A DNA stretch of 10,262 nt from Lunasporangiospora selenospora (Eukaryota; Mortierellomycota; Mortierellomycetes; Mortierellales; Mortierellaceae). Positions 1 to 9,110 of the stretch are shown here, one piece after another; positions within the stretch are counted from its first letter, which is position 1; each line of letters begins with the position of its first letter. A program made the position numbers and the translations under genes. The notes beneath the pieces are model-generated. The model was given only the letters and a program-made list of their open reading frames with translations. It ran no database searches and was not told the origin of the DNA. The stretch covers positions 1-10,262 of the forward strand of contig JAABOA010000063.1 of the NCBI GenBank assembly GCA_015680635.1, written 5' to 3'.

Positions 1-825
1 CCGTAATTCTGGAAGAGTCTTCAGTCACGCCTGCCCATGGCTCCAGGACAATGGGTCCTAAAATTCACTGGATGGCTTACATCCATCCCTGCCCATCGTT
101 GTAAGGGACCCCCTTATTTAATCTCCCCCTCTCCCCCCACGTGAGATTTGGTCGCAATCTGTCCACGACAGCCAAAGTATCTCAAGTCATGCCACCTGCA
201 TCACCCGGTCCCCCTTTCAAGTAGACGTGATCCTGCGGGCTTTGAGGACGGACGATTTGGTCATCCTGCACAATGACTGAGTAGATAAGGACGATAGTAG
301 CCCAACTAAATTCTGCTCCAACGGTCCATTTTACATGTAATAAACTATGATTTCAGACATGTCCTCCTTTACTCCTTGTTGGCCCTCCTCGCTCTTTCCT
401 AATGTCAGTCCAAGAGAGGTCCACCATGCCGCAGCTTGACATTCTAATAGATCATCCTTGGCAAAATGGCAAGCGTTTAATCTTTTCTTTTGTCTACCCT
501 TATCTCTTGACTACTACGACAACCCATGGAAAGGGATGGATGGGAGCGTTGTCTTTAGCTGAACAAGATGGGAATGAACAGTTCCAAGGACAGAAACAAA
601 ACATAGGGCTAAATCATTTAGCTATTATGACGGACGTGTCTTTGATGCTCCCTAAATTACTAATGTGAAGAGGGAAATTAAGCATTAGGGTCGGCAGCCG
701 AAGGGTACCCCCATGATGCCCCCGTCTGTGCCGCATAGGGATACGCCTAATTACCACCGAACGGACAAAGAACCGAGAGCATGAATATTGAGAAGTCGAT
801 TTCCATCACCATAACAGTTTTCGTG
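1..825. other. 3' flank of PRP39, no supported gene
   Basis: This stretch lies beyond the stop codon of the minus-strand PRP39 gene and should contain its 3' UTR and the intergenic space to the left. I see no exon chain on either strand. The longest open stretch, 402-668 on the plus strand (88 codons), has no recognisable domain, no splice-site partners and no homologue I know, so it is not called. There is a C-rich run around 123-137 followed by a CACGTG palindrome at about 139-144. No clear AATAAA was seen for PRP39 on the minus strand just below 826; fungal genes often lack the canonical hexamer. Confidence 0.5.
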
Positions 826-3800
826 TCAGAGCTCACTTACGGCTGCTGGGTATCCATAAGCACCACTATGTGCTCCCCAATGAGCTGCTGGAGTTGCAGA
901 TATCGAGGCGGTATTAGAGACAGCTGGGGCGTTACCGTTGTGGTCGGCAGCTGGGGCATGACTATCCGTTGAGGGTGAGGTACTTTCAGCACCCTGATCA
1001 GCTGCTTCATCCTGCTTTGCCTGCTTCTTTGCTCGCTCCTCTTCCGCTTGCTCAGTCGCTGCGCGTTTTCTTGATTCGGCCACATAAACGGAGGGTGCTT
1101 TTAATTCGGTCTCCAAATTGTTATACCGTGCTGCTGAGGATCCGAACTCCATCACAAAATCAAGATAGCTCTGGTTGTAGTCATTCTTCACACTTTCAGG
1201 AAGAGATGACAACCTAGCCTGTTCGTAAACGTTTGAGACTCGCTCTTCATAGTCGTCACCTAGAATTGTAAATTCGATGATATGCAGTTTCAAGGTTATT
1301 AACTGAACGGGGATGCACCAAGGCCACATGTTTAGCGTGCAGTAAGACCCTACACCCCGAACATGACAAAAGGCAAGGCTTACCGTCCTGGTCCTTCTCA
1401 AACTTGACGTAGTTTGAGAAGTAGAATTTGCTTGCGAACTTTCCCTCGCCTGTCTTGAAAATAGCACGAGCACCCTCGGCATCCTTCTTGATCTGCCAAA
1501 GAAATTTGGCATAAAGAGTAACGATTGCTGTTTGTGTGAGCTCATCCACGTTTTCAAGGCCAAGCTGCGATGCGTAAACAAGCTCCGCCGATTCGAGGTC
1601 TTTTGGGGAGACCCTCCGCTCAAAGCTGGCAAACCGGACTATCGTTTCAATGTGACCCGGCACTGTGTAGAAAATCAAAGAAAGGGAAGGATCGGTTGGT
1701 CATTAGTCATTATATCTAAGAGATTTCACGCACTTCTCAAGGGATATCCTAAAGCATACGACTCACAGAATCCAAGCATAGTCTTGTAATGTTGGCGAGC
1801 ATCCTCAAACTCTCCCCTCTCCTCCTCCACAAGAGCAAGCAGGAGACGTGTAGATGGGTTGGTCGAGGGGACAAAATGGACAGCACGACTATAGACATCC
1901 TGAAGTTGATCGACATTGTTCTGAGAGCGAGTCCACGTTCCATAGCGCAGCCAAAACTCTTCATAGAGGGCCTAACTCATGAAAAAATGAATGATACAAG
2001 CTCTGTCAACACTGGAAGCGTTCTGGATTCACCTTGACAATAAATTCCAAAGGCTAGAGATATGAACTCCACTTACACAGGTTACTAGACAGCGCTCATA
2101 GAGAATGCGGATCCGCTGGACATCACCCTCCGTCTCCTCAAAATCGAGATAGCGACGCCAGTTGCTGAGTTGGGGCATATCCATTGGCTTGACATGGAAG
2201 TATGGGCGCTTAATCTCTGCCTCAAATGGCCACCGTTTGTTGGTTTCCATTGCCGTGTTTGTGTAGACTTGAGTAGCAGACTCCATGATGAGTTGTCTTA
2301 TCTGCGCCTCCAGTTGCTCTTCAGTTTGTGATGTCTCCTGTGGAGCATCCTCTTCTCCCTCCTTTGACTCCTGACCAGCGCCAAGCTGATTTTTGTAGGC
2401 AGCAAGTCGCTCTTCAGGAATGAGTTCATTCAAAGGTCTAGATGCTACCAGTTGCGAGTACCTGATTGATTAAAAGAGGGAGAGAAGCGGACAAGACGTT
2501 AGATACCTGGCCATTAGACACAAACAGAAGCAAAGAGGGGAAATAATATAAGGTAGATAGTGGAGAGGGGGGGGGGGCAAAGAACTGTTCATTCATTTTC
2601 CTCCCACTTACTTTTCGAAATAACGAGCGTATTGGTGCATGGGAATCTTAATGATATGCTCCAACAACTGTACAGCTTTTGTGGTTTCTGACTTCTCTTC
2701 CAAAAACTCGATATATTTGTCCCAGAATACGTGCGGCATAAAATCCATCCCGACACATTTGGATCCGCGTTCAAAGAGTCTAACACCAACAATGAAGCAA
2801 ATAAGATGTTGTAAAATGCAGAAAAGAACAGGCAGTACAGGCAGTGTTAGTGTTGGTCAAAGTTGATGACTAAAGTATGAGCTCCAATGGAAACAAGTAA
2901 CAGGCTTTTCATGGTTTGCACATGAGCAACATGTATGAAAATGCGGTTGAAATCAAGGTAATTGGCCCAATCGGCAAATGACATTGCCTTCACTCCGTCC
3001 ATATGAGCGATAATGAAAGGTGAGATGTATGCCTCGCAGCTCCTGCTCGAGCTCTAGTTGTTATGAGCATGGTGCTGTCTCCAATCTGAGAAGGAAGCTC
3101 GGATACGCCGGGTAGATCGAGTCCCCGATGCAGCGCCATGAAGGAGTTCATGTCAGGGAAGAATATTGAATCATTGCATAGCACGAGTGATAGCGGAAAG
3201 AAAACAAGAAACAACGCGACAGTAGCTCTTTTTTGCTTGCCGTTGAAGTTCAGTGAACCGTGGGGGAGTTGCTCTCTATCCTGAGGTCATATCCGTGGTT
3301 GGACTCCTGCGTACATGAGGCTAGTTCCTGAAATGACATCTGTCCACTGAATCGTCCACGAGACTCGAGATAGAAAATAAAAATGATTGCTTTGATGCCA
3401 GAGCCACCTCAGTGAGATCAAAGAGTAAAGAAGAGTGAACAGAGAAGACTACCCAGAGCGGAAAAAAAGGAAGAAAGAGAAAGAGAAAGAGAAAAAGAAA
3501 AAGAAAAAAAAGGATGCTGAAATGCTGGCGACTCAAAGGCCACTTACTGCTCTGTTGCTGCACGGTCATTAGGCTTTTGCTCCATTACAAACGAACAATA
3601 CTGTACCCAGAGGTCTACAGAGTTTGGAATGCTCTTCACTCCCCTTTCAAAGACCTAGGATTGACAACAAAAGATAGTATAAGTAAACAGGCGCTTTTGC
3701 ATATTGGTCCAAGTGGTGAATCCATAAAGAATACATGCCAATATAATGAGCTCACATACCTCGATGGCACTGTCAACGCCAATAGAGAGGAACACGAGAT

Positions 3801-4368
3801 CCGAATATTTTTTCCAGTAACCAAAGCAGAGAGGGAAACGGCCAAGGAAAGCATCATAGATGACGCGAACGTTGGAGATGTTTGCAGGAGGTGCCTCTGG
3901 TCCAAATCCTCCATCCTGTCTGTCCACTAGTCGCAGAAGCTCCTCCCATGCATCAAAATCTGTAGGCGTAGCCTGAACAATAGCCCAGTATCGGTCCCAG
4001 GCTTCGATTAAAGTCGGGTCAGCTGTAGTGGGCATAGGTGCACCACTTGGGGTTGTTGTTGGTGGTTCGGCGATAGGAATATCGGCAGTGCTTTGGTCAT
4101 CGACTTTGCCATTAGCATTGTCCTGGGCGTCTATTAAGCGTAGAGATTCAGATCAGACCAGATGGGGTATGGCATGTCAGAAAAACACGATTTTTCAAGA
4201 TTCTCTTCCCGCAATCTGCTCAACAATACAAAATGTACCATCAGTTAGCATCGGTTCCACGAGCGCTGTAGTTGATGTTTCAAAGGCTGCTACTGCGTCA
4301 TGTGAAGATGGTGACGATGTTGATGTGGATGCCAGGGCAGCAGTAGTAGCTTCAACTGTTGGATCCAT
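826..4368 (-). CDS. PRP39: Pre-mRNA-processing factor 39 (U1 snRNP, HAT repeats)
   Basis: PRP39 is a nuclear U1 snRNP protein that helps U1 commit to 5' splice sites; in yeast it pairs with Prp42, in animals it forms a homodimer. Eight exons join in phase on the minus strand: 4368-4239, 4130-3760, 3654-3548, 2779-2612, 2461-2077, 1971-1767, 1662-1384 and 1259-826. They total 2079 nt, or 692 residues, close to the usual family length. All introns are GT-AG. The start at 4368 opens an acidic, Ser/Thr/Ala-rich leader of about 75 residues. HAT helices follow, with typical W..Y, F..P and LFERG elements from about residue 80 to 610. The best signatures are RPYFHVKPMDMPQLSNW in exon 5 and RCLVTCALYEEFW across the exon 5/6 junction, both near-matches to animal PRPF39. 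The tail is a charged helix (RKRAATEQAEEERAKKQ) and an Ala/Ser/Thr/Pro-rich end containing HWGAHSGAYGY. Seen: the exons and motifs. Known: the family role. I am nearly certain of the identity; single junctions could differ slightly. Confidence 0.96.
2567..2577. repeat. G11 homopolymer in PRP39 intron 4
   Basis: Eleven G in a row on the plus strand (C11 in the transcript) lie within the 150-nt intron 4 (2462-2611). The length may vary or be mis-sequenced, but it does not touch coding sequence. Confidence 0.9.
2780..3547 (-). other. Unusually long intron 3 of PRP39 (768 nt)
   Basis: The donor is GTAAGTGG after ...ACAGAGCA and the acceptor is ...TTGGTGTTAG before ACTCTTTGAACG. The flanking exons encode a continuous HAT segment (...AATEQ / LFERG...), so no coding exon appears to be missing. 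The other six introns are 104-150 nt. Starting about 32 nt inside the donor lies a 55-nt pyrimidine-only tract on the sense strand (3515 down to 3461). The middle holds several AG acceptor-like sites, for example TCATTTCAG before GAACTAGCC. Open frames inside the intron resemble nothing I know. I infer either a regulatory (poison-exon) intron or an inert insertion. Confidence 0.85.
3461..3515. repeat. 55-nt homopurine tract, (GAAA)/(GA)-type low complexity
   Basis: Every base of the plus strand in this interval is A or G, with repeated AAAGAG and AAAAAG units. It sits in PRP39 intron 3 and is transcribed as a U/C-only run just downstream of that intron's 5' splice site. It may be simple slippage expansion. 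A U-rich run in that position is also what TIA-1/Nam8-type U1-associated proteins bind. Confidence 0.9.
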
Positions 4369-5120
4369 ATTGGTGAAATGATTTCGAGCTAGAGATATAA
4401 AAGTGTAAAGGAATCCATCTTTTTGATCCATCCGGTACTATGGGGGAGCAGTCACTCCTGAGGTGGGGGTGGGAGCACATGAATAACTCATTCGCTGAAC
4501 TCTGCAAAACACACTCGTAAGCGTCATTGTGTTTGGTCACCCACCTGTTTCCAATCAGGACAGTGTATGTGCGGTACTGGCAATTCTACCCCCACTCCCT
4601 TCAATGCTAGTGAAAGGGCCGCACTCAAGGAGTTTTCAGAGCCGGATGAGTTGCTGTTTATGCTGAATTAAGGGAAGCTAACTGACTCCTTCACTCTTCT
4701 CTTGAGAATCGAGGCACATGGTTTTGGTAACTTTGCAAAAATGCCAAGTAGAAACTGAAGAGTGATTAGGATATAATCGCAACGCGACCATCCACTTGCC
4801 TTGCCCAAGACATATTGTGACGAGTCATCTGCCACCACTGCATGTGACCACACAAAAGACTCTCAATCCCATATTTTGCATTTTCTCACTCATAACGAAA
4901 CCTTTTTTGTCTCCAATGTCATTCACCTGTGGCTGCAATTCAACTGAACAAACACGCGAGCCTCATTTCAAAAAGTCCAAGTACTTTGTATGCATCCCAT
5001 TGCTCCGCTCCTGCGACACATTCCCATGATTTCTCTTTGTCACACGACCCTCGACAAAAAAAAAAAAACTGCATGCAAATCTATTTTGACTTGCCTCTCA
5101 CTTTCAGCTCTCAATCTTGC
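4369..5120. promoter_or_regulatory. Divergent intergenic region between PRP39 and the 5121 gene
   Basis: About 750 bp separate the two divergently oriented start codons, so both promoters and 5' leaders should lie here. A TATATC-like stretch sits on the minus strand near 4395-4402, and an A13 run lies at 5056-5068. On the minus strand a donor-like GTGGGTGACC (about 4546) and an acceptor-like TGTGTTTTGCAG (about 4504) could bound a very short 5'-UTR intron, though at about 43 nt this is doubtful. On the plus strand CTCTCACTTTCAG ends at 5107 and looks like an acceptor, so the downstream gene may have a further 5' exon in this stretch. No ORF here has support beyond being open. Confidence 0.45.
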
Positions 5121-5990
5121 ATGACGTCCATAGGAAGATATTGCTGCAAGCTTTGCTATAAACACCAAGCACCAGGTACTTTTATCCGACAGCAGACATC
5201 GAGCATTGGACCACTTGCCGTAGTCTACTACTAACTCGCCTCCCCTGTCCCTACTTGTCCCTTTAATCAAATAGAACCTCTCAGCCCAGTATGCCAGACA
5301 CTTGACGCTCCGCACCTAGACTCATGACCAGCAGATAGACAGTATTCATGATCCAAACTAACCCTTTTGGGCTTTCTTTCTTTGTGTACTCAGCTACTCG
5401 TGGCTCGTAGAAGCAAGACGAGAGATTCCCAAGGGAGCTGTGATCGAGGCAGAACTACATAATCCTGCCGATTTTTCCAACCCTATCAGGGCGAACGCGG
5501 TCGAGCTTCAGGCGCAATCTGGAGAATCGCCATGGTATCCTCATAATGACCGTTTTATTTCAGCATTTAAAGTCACTATCCTATGGCTCGAGTAAGCGCT
5601 CTGACACCACTACCCCTCATGACTCTTGATCTCTATAGGTCTAATCGGCGGTTTTATGTGCTGTCTCCACGCATGGAGACACTAACTTGCGGTCTTCATC
5701 CCGTGAAGCTCACTCTCTACAAGGACCAAGTAAGATCAACACCCTGTCTTGGCGATTTGAACAGAGAATGACAGTACTGATGTGCTAACCTTAATGAAAC
5801 CGTTTGCCACTCTACAATGTAGTCAAAGACGACTGTCCTTGGCACGCATGAGAACGCTATTTTGTCCCGAATCGATACACAGTACTGCATGAAGGACGAG
5901 TTCATTGAAAAGATGAAGGAAGCAGCCAAACATGCGGAATGGAAACCAGTGCAGTCTGATTCAAAGAACGGGACAGATACCAAGAGCTAA
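5121..5990 (+). CDS. Unrecognised small multi-exon protein (about 164 aa), 5' exon tentative
   Basis: I do not recognise this protein. The proposed exons are 5121-5175, 5411-5591, 5639-5729 and 5823-5990. They join in phase to 165 codons including the TAA at 5988-5990. The last two introns are well supported: GTAAGC...CTATAG at 5592-5638, and GTAAGA...CTAACC...ATGTAG at 5730-5822. The first is weaker: donor CAG/GTACTT at 5176 and acceptor CTCGTAG at 5410. A better-looking acceptor at 5393 (pyrimidine tract, ACTAACC branch, CTCAG) puts a stop in frame when joined to the 5121 exon, so the true start may lie elsewhere. Visible content: a Cys-rich start (CCKLC), a middle with ELHNPADFSNPIRANAVEL, a beta-like stretch RFYVLSPRMETLTCGLHPVK, and a charged helical C-terminus KDEFIEKMKEAAKHAEW ending hydrophilic. 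I see no transmembrane segment. AATAAA follows 66 nt after the stop. The C-terminal exons are probably real; function unknown. Confidence 0.6.
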
Positions 5991-6055
5991 TAGCAGCGAC
6001 TGTTCAACAACGCATTGCGTCTTGCAGCGGCTGCAACGGTTGCAGTTCACTGTCA

Positions 6056-6061
6056 AATAAA
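6056..6061 (+). terminator. Poly(A) signal AATAAA for the 5121-5990 gene
   Basis: A canonical AATAAA lies 66 nt after the TAA at 5988-5990 and is followed by a T-rich stretch (TTTTTTCTTTCTCCCC), the usual arrangement of a cleavage and polyadenylation site. Confidence 0.7.
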
Positions 6062-6126
6062 GCAGCTTGCGTTTTTTCTTTCTCCCCTATTGATCACAAC
6101 ACAACCATCGCACTGAGTAATAATCC

Positions 6127-6132
6127 TTTATT
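6127..6132 (-). terminator. Poly(A) signal AATAAA for the SNAPIN-like gene
   Basis: The minus strand reads AATAAA 9 nt beyond the TAG at 6141-6143. It is very close to the stop, but it is the only canonical hexamer nearby. It faces the plus-strand signal at 6056-6061, so the two transcripts probably end in the same short interval. Confidence 0.6.
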
Positions 6133-6140
6133 TGTATTCC

Positions 6141-6872
6141 CTATTGCATTCGCTCCAACTGAAAATGCATCCTGTCGACACGTTCTTGAACTGTTTTCAA
6201 GGTTGAGTTGGCGGACATAATTTGTCTCCTTGCCTTTAGGAGCTTTTGGACGGCTGGTTCAACCTCGGGAGGCGCGGCAGCCGATGCTAAGAAAAGTTGG
6301 AGCTCTGTGATACAATCATTAATGACCACAAGTTGTCAACAATGGAACGTAGCACTGGTAAAAAGACAACAACATCCTCCTCCAAAGAACGTACCTGCCA
6401 TCAGCCGCTCAATCTCCTTTTCAAGCTCGCTCTGGCTCTTACGAACGCTCACAATATTGAAATCCATTTCTTGAACAATCGGTCCTAGCAAGGACATGAT
6501 TCCTTCAGCAAGCTTTGTGGCATCTTGTTGTGATGGGGTTTGCTCACTAGATGTCCGTTGGCTTGCGTTGTCGGGTTGGACATCAAGTAGTTCCCGCTGT
6601 TGGCTCCCTTGATGCTTCTGGGACGAGATCGCGTATTCCAGCTGTTCCTGCGTCGCTGTGCCTACTGTGGTCGAGGCGGTAGATATCACTTGCGGCATCC
6701 GAATAGCAGGAGACGAGTCACTTTGCCATGTCGGATGTAATTCCCCTGTCGAGGCTGTGCCATGAGGTGTTTCAATTGCATCGGCAACGGCATCAGGGAT
6801 GGAAGTCTCAGGATCTGGCGTTACGACAACGGGCTGTGGATATGCACTGTAATCCTTTTTGAAAAACGACAT
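6141..6872 (-). CDS. SNAPIN: SNAPIN-like BLOC-1 subunit, with N-terminal extension
   Basis: SNAPIN (BLOC1S7) is a small coiled-coil subunit of BLOC-1 and BORC, complexes acting on endosome and lysosome membranes; animal SNAPIN also binds SNAP-25. Two exons, 6872-6395 and 6304-6141, give 213 residues. The donor is CAG/GTACGT and the acceptor TATCACAG, with TTAATGA upstream as branch site; the join makes ...LMAELQLF.... Residues 1 to about 117 are Ser/Thr/Gln/Pro-rich and probably disordered. From about 120 to the end runs the Snapin domain: LAEGIMSLLGPIVQEMD, then SVRKSQSELEKEIERLMAEL, then EPAVQKLLKARRQIMSANS and LKTVQERVDRMH. Animal SNAPIN has the same order (a R-x-SQ-x-EL helix, then YVKKLLNARR and NAQERL). 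The ATG at 6872 is the first after an in-frame upstream TGA. Animal SNAPIN is about 136 residues, so the extra length is all N-terminal. The family is clear from the motifs; complex membership is inferred. Confidence 0.9.
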
Positions 6873-9110
6873 TGCAGTGAATGTCCTGCTCCTGTGTGGC
6901 CTGGCGTTGATGCATCAAAGCGAGAAATTACATTACTCCCGAACAAAAGCCACATGGAGCTCGACTCTTGAACCTTGGCTAGCATGTTTGCAACAGAGTC
7001 TAGTGTCCTACGAATTGACAATGGGATTCCTTGGTTTGTCCTTGTCTCTCGACCTGGCATGACGTTGCTCTTTAAGATGGGCCTACAACAATCGAGAGTT
7101 AAAGAGGACAGAACATGAATGAAGAGAAAGACGAAGGGTGAACAGCATGATATTGAGAGGTGAGGAGAACTGTAAGTGTACTGAATTTGCCGACATTCCA
7201 ACCTCTTGAGTAAAAGTAGTCATTCCTACCATACACGAGCAGCGTTCACCAGAGACGAAATTGATTGCAAGAGGAGGGAGCCAGTAAAAAGAACGCGTGC
7301 TGTTTTATTCAACATTGCATTGGTGGGAATCGGCGATGCTTGCTTTCGAGCTTTGTGTGACCACAGCTTTTTCTTTCACAAACCGGGACTCGATTGACAA
7401 GCCAAACCATGTAATAGTTTGGCTCACTCTTCTTATGATTTTGGGCACAGCAAATAATCCAGCTGCCCACCCTGTAGCCTATGGTGCCCAACTTCTTCAA
7501 CCAACCACTCCCTCTTTTGGACGACGCGAACATTCCTCTCCAAAAAAAACTCAACAAAGTTGCCATCGATCATTTGACTGGCATTTTAAGAAAATCGCTC
7601 TTCTTTACAAACTCCAGGTTTGGAGGACGAGGACGAGACTATGCGAGTTCATTGGCTGGTAGGAAGGCAATGCTTTTGAACCAACTCTATAGTTGGAACA
7701 GAAACCAAAGCAAGTCGACAAGCAAAGACATGGCTCCAATATCAAAAAGGAAATGTAAATACCTTCACGCTGTAAACAGGATCGCATTGGACTACTATCG
7801 CCTCTTGCACGCGGCACATACATCGGATAGTGACAGTAGAGATGATACAATCCATTTGAAAGACTGGCCGTGCAAATGTCCGCCATATGACCTATTGATA
7901 AGAGTAAATTGTTAACTAGCATGTAGCAAAGTGTTCATTATTAAATCAATGGCAATATGAAAATGACGATTACCGAAAACTTGAACTGTAATGACAAACA
8001 AAAGTCGAATGTGTTAATGTAGAGCTACATCCAATCCGTCTTTTGTCGTATTGGTAACCTTCCATTTGTCTGAAGGTATGTAGTTTCAGCGGTACTCGGA
8101 GCAGACTTCACCTCCAGGAGAAATACTGCTGCCGTGTAGTGACTTCAAGTGTAAGGATCTAGTCAATGCTATCCAGTGTATAGCACAGGCATTCTTTTAC
8201 GGTTCTAGCGAATAGAAAAAGGTGCTCGCTTGGCGGGGCAGTGACGGTTGATGGTAAAGATATACTGATGGTTTTTATTGAAAAGAGGATTAAGTCAACT
8301 ATCGAGGGATCTCAGTGCTGCCCATCCGTAAAGCAACTCGAGTTTTCTTTCTCTGTCAAACATTCATGGGGATTTCACTGATATGAAATAGACAAGAGTA
8401 AAGAATCACATTATTGCTGCAAGAAGGTTGGATGGGGTATCCTGCCTTAATCTTGTCCATATATCGACATTGTCTTCCTGAGATAGGGCGTCATGTTGCA
8501 TCCTCGATGGTTTCTGAGTCGTTGTTATTGTTTGCCAATGTGTGAGGTGTTAATAATTGCCTGGAAGATGGGAACTCCGTATCTGTTTAGAAATAACAGG
8601 AATACAGAACCAGACAAGAATAAGGTCTTTCGGATTCAAAATGGAACGATAGAACTTGACAGAGATGCATATGAGGCTGAAAATAACAATAAAGGACACA
8701 AGCAAGGACGATTGACATTATTGAAAGATTCTTGCAGACATTCATGTAGACACAAACAAACACATAAGAAACTGGCCAGTTTTGCTAAAAGATTCTAGTT
8801 GCTGCCTGTCGATATCCCTGCGAAGGATTCAGCACCAGCAATACCAGTCATCTTCACCGACAAATGTGGGATGCAGCAGGATGATATCTGTAGAATGTTG
8901 ACTATCGGGAAGGTAGCAATAGTGAGGCAGAGGAGGGCCATCATAACCAAAGGGGTTGGTTGTTTTATTTTGCCGAGCATTTCTGTTTATTTGATTGTGC
9001 TCACTTTGGTCACATCACATGGAGGTTGATAGTCAGCCTCTTTTAAATATTATTCACCAGGGAGCATGAAGCATGGTACTTTTTCTCCTTTGCCAACAAC
9101 AGTGACACTC
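6873..9110. other. Gene-poor 2.2-kb region with unassembled exon-like pieces
   Basis: I found no gene I can support. The first part must hold the promoter and 5' leader of the minus-strand SNAPIN-like gene. Noted pieces are these. Minus 7082-7008 is a 25-codon open exon-like segment after a good acceptor (TTTAAC...GTTGTAG) ending in TAG. Minus about 7888-7760 lies between an acceptor-like TATCAATAG and a donor-like AAG/GTATTT. Plus 7481-7915 is a 144-codon ORF, basic and without known motifs. Minus 8980-8795 is a 61-codon ORF with a hydrophobic N-terminal segment (VMMALLCLTIATFPIVNIL). Plus 8493-8798 is a 101-codon ORF whose third positions are AT-rich, unlike the real genes here. Open frames of 100-150 codons are expected by chance in this much sequence. 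A degenerate or lineage-specific gene cannot be excluded. Confidence 0.5.

Noticed and set aside
402-668. 88-codon plus-strand ORF
   Set aside because: No domain, no splice partners and no recognised homologue; this length is expected by chance.
2990-3214. 74-codon minus-strand ORF inside PRP39 intron 3
   Set aside because: No recognisable protein features; treated as part of the intron. It was considered as a cassette exon, but no clear flanking acceptor and donor pair was found.
3514-3930. 138-codon plus-strand ORF
   Set aside because: It is the antisense shadow of PRP39 exons 2-3 and intron 2.
4028-4381. 117-codon plus-strand ORF
   Set aside because: It lies antisense to exons 1-2 of PRP39, whose motifs and splice sites explain the sequence.
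4668-4853. Minus-strand ORF with a possible GC-AG intron (AAG/GCAAGT ... CTTCAG)
   Set aside because: The implied intron is only about 45 nt, there is no partner exon or known domain, and it lies in the probable 5' flank of PRP39.
5040-5315. 91-codon minus-strand ORF
   Set aside because: It ends in an A13/T13 run, has no motifs, and overlaps the proposed first exon and intron of the plus-strand gene.
6821-7201. 126-codon minus-strand ORF just upstream of and overlapping the SNAPIN-like start
   Set aside because: It runs through a clear 3' splice site (GTTGTAG near 7083) and is in a different frame from the SNAPIN-like coding sequence; no family resemblance.
8493-8798. 101-codon plus-strand ORF
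   Set aside because: AT-rich third positions unlike the confident genes here and no motif; the opposite strand of the same DNA is hydrophobic-looking, which by itself yields a hydrophilic reading.
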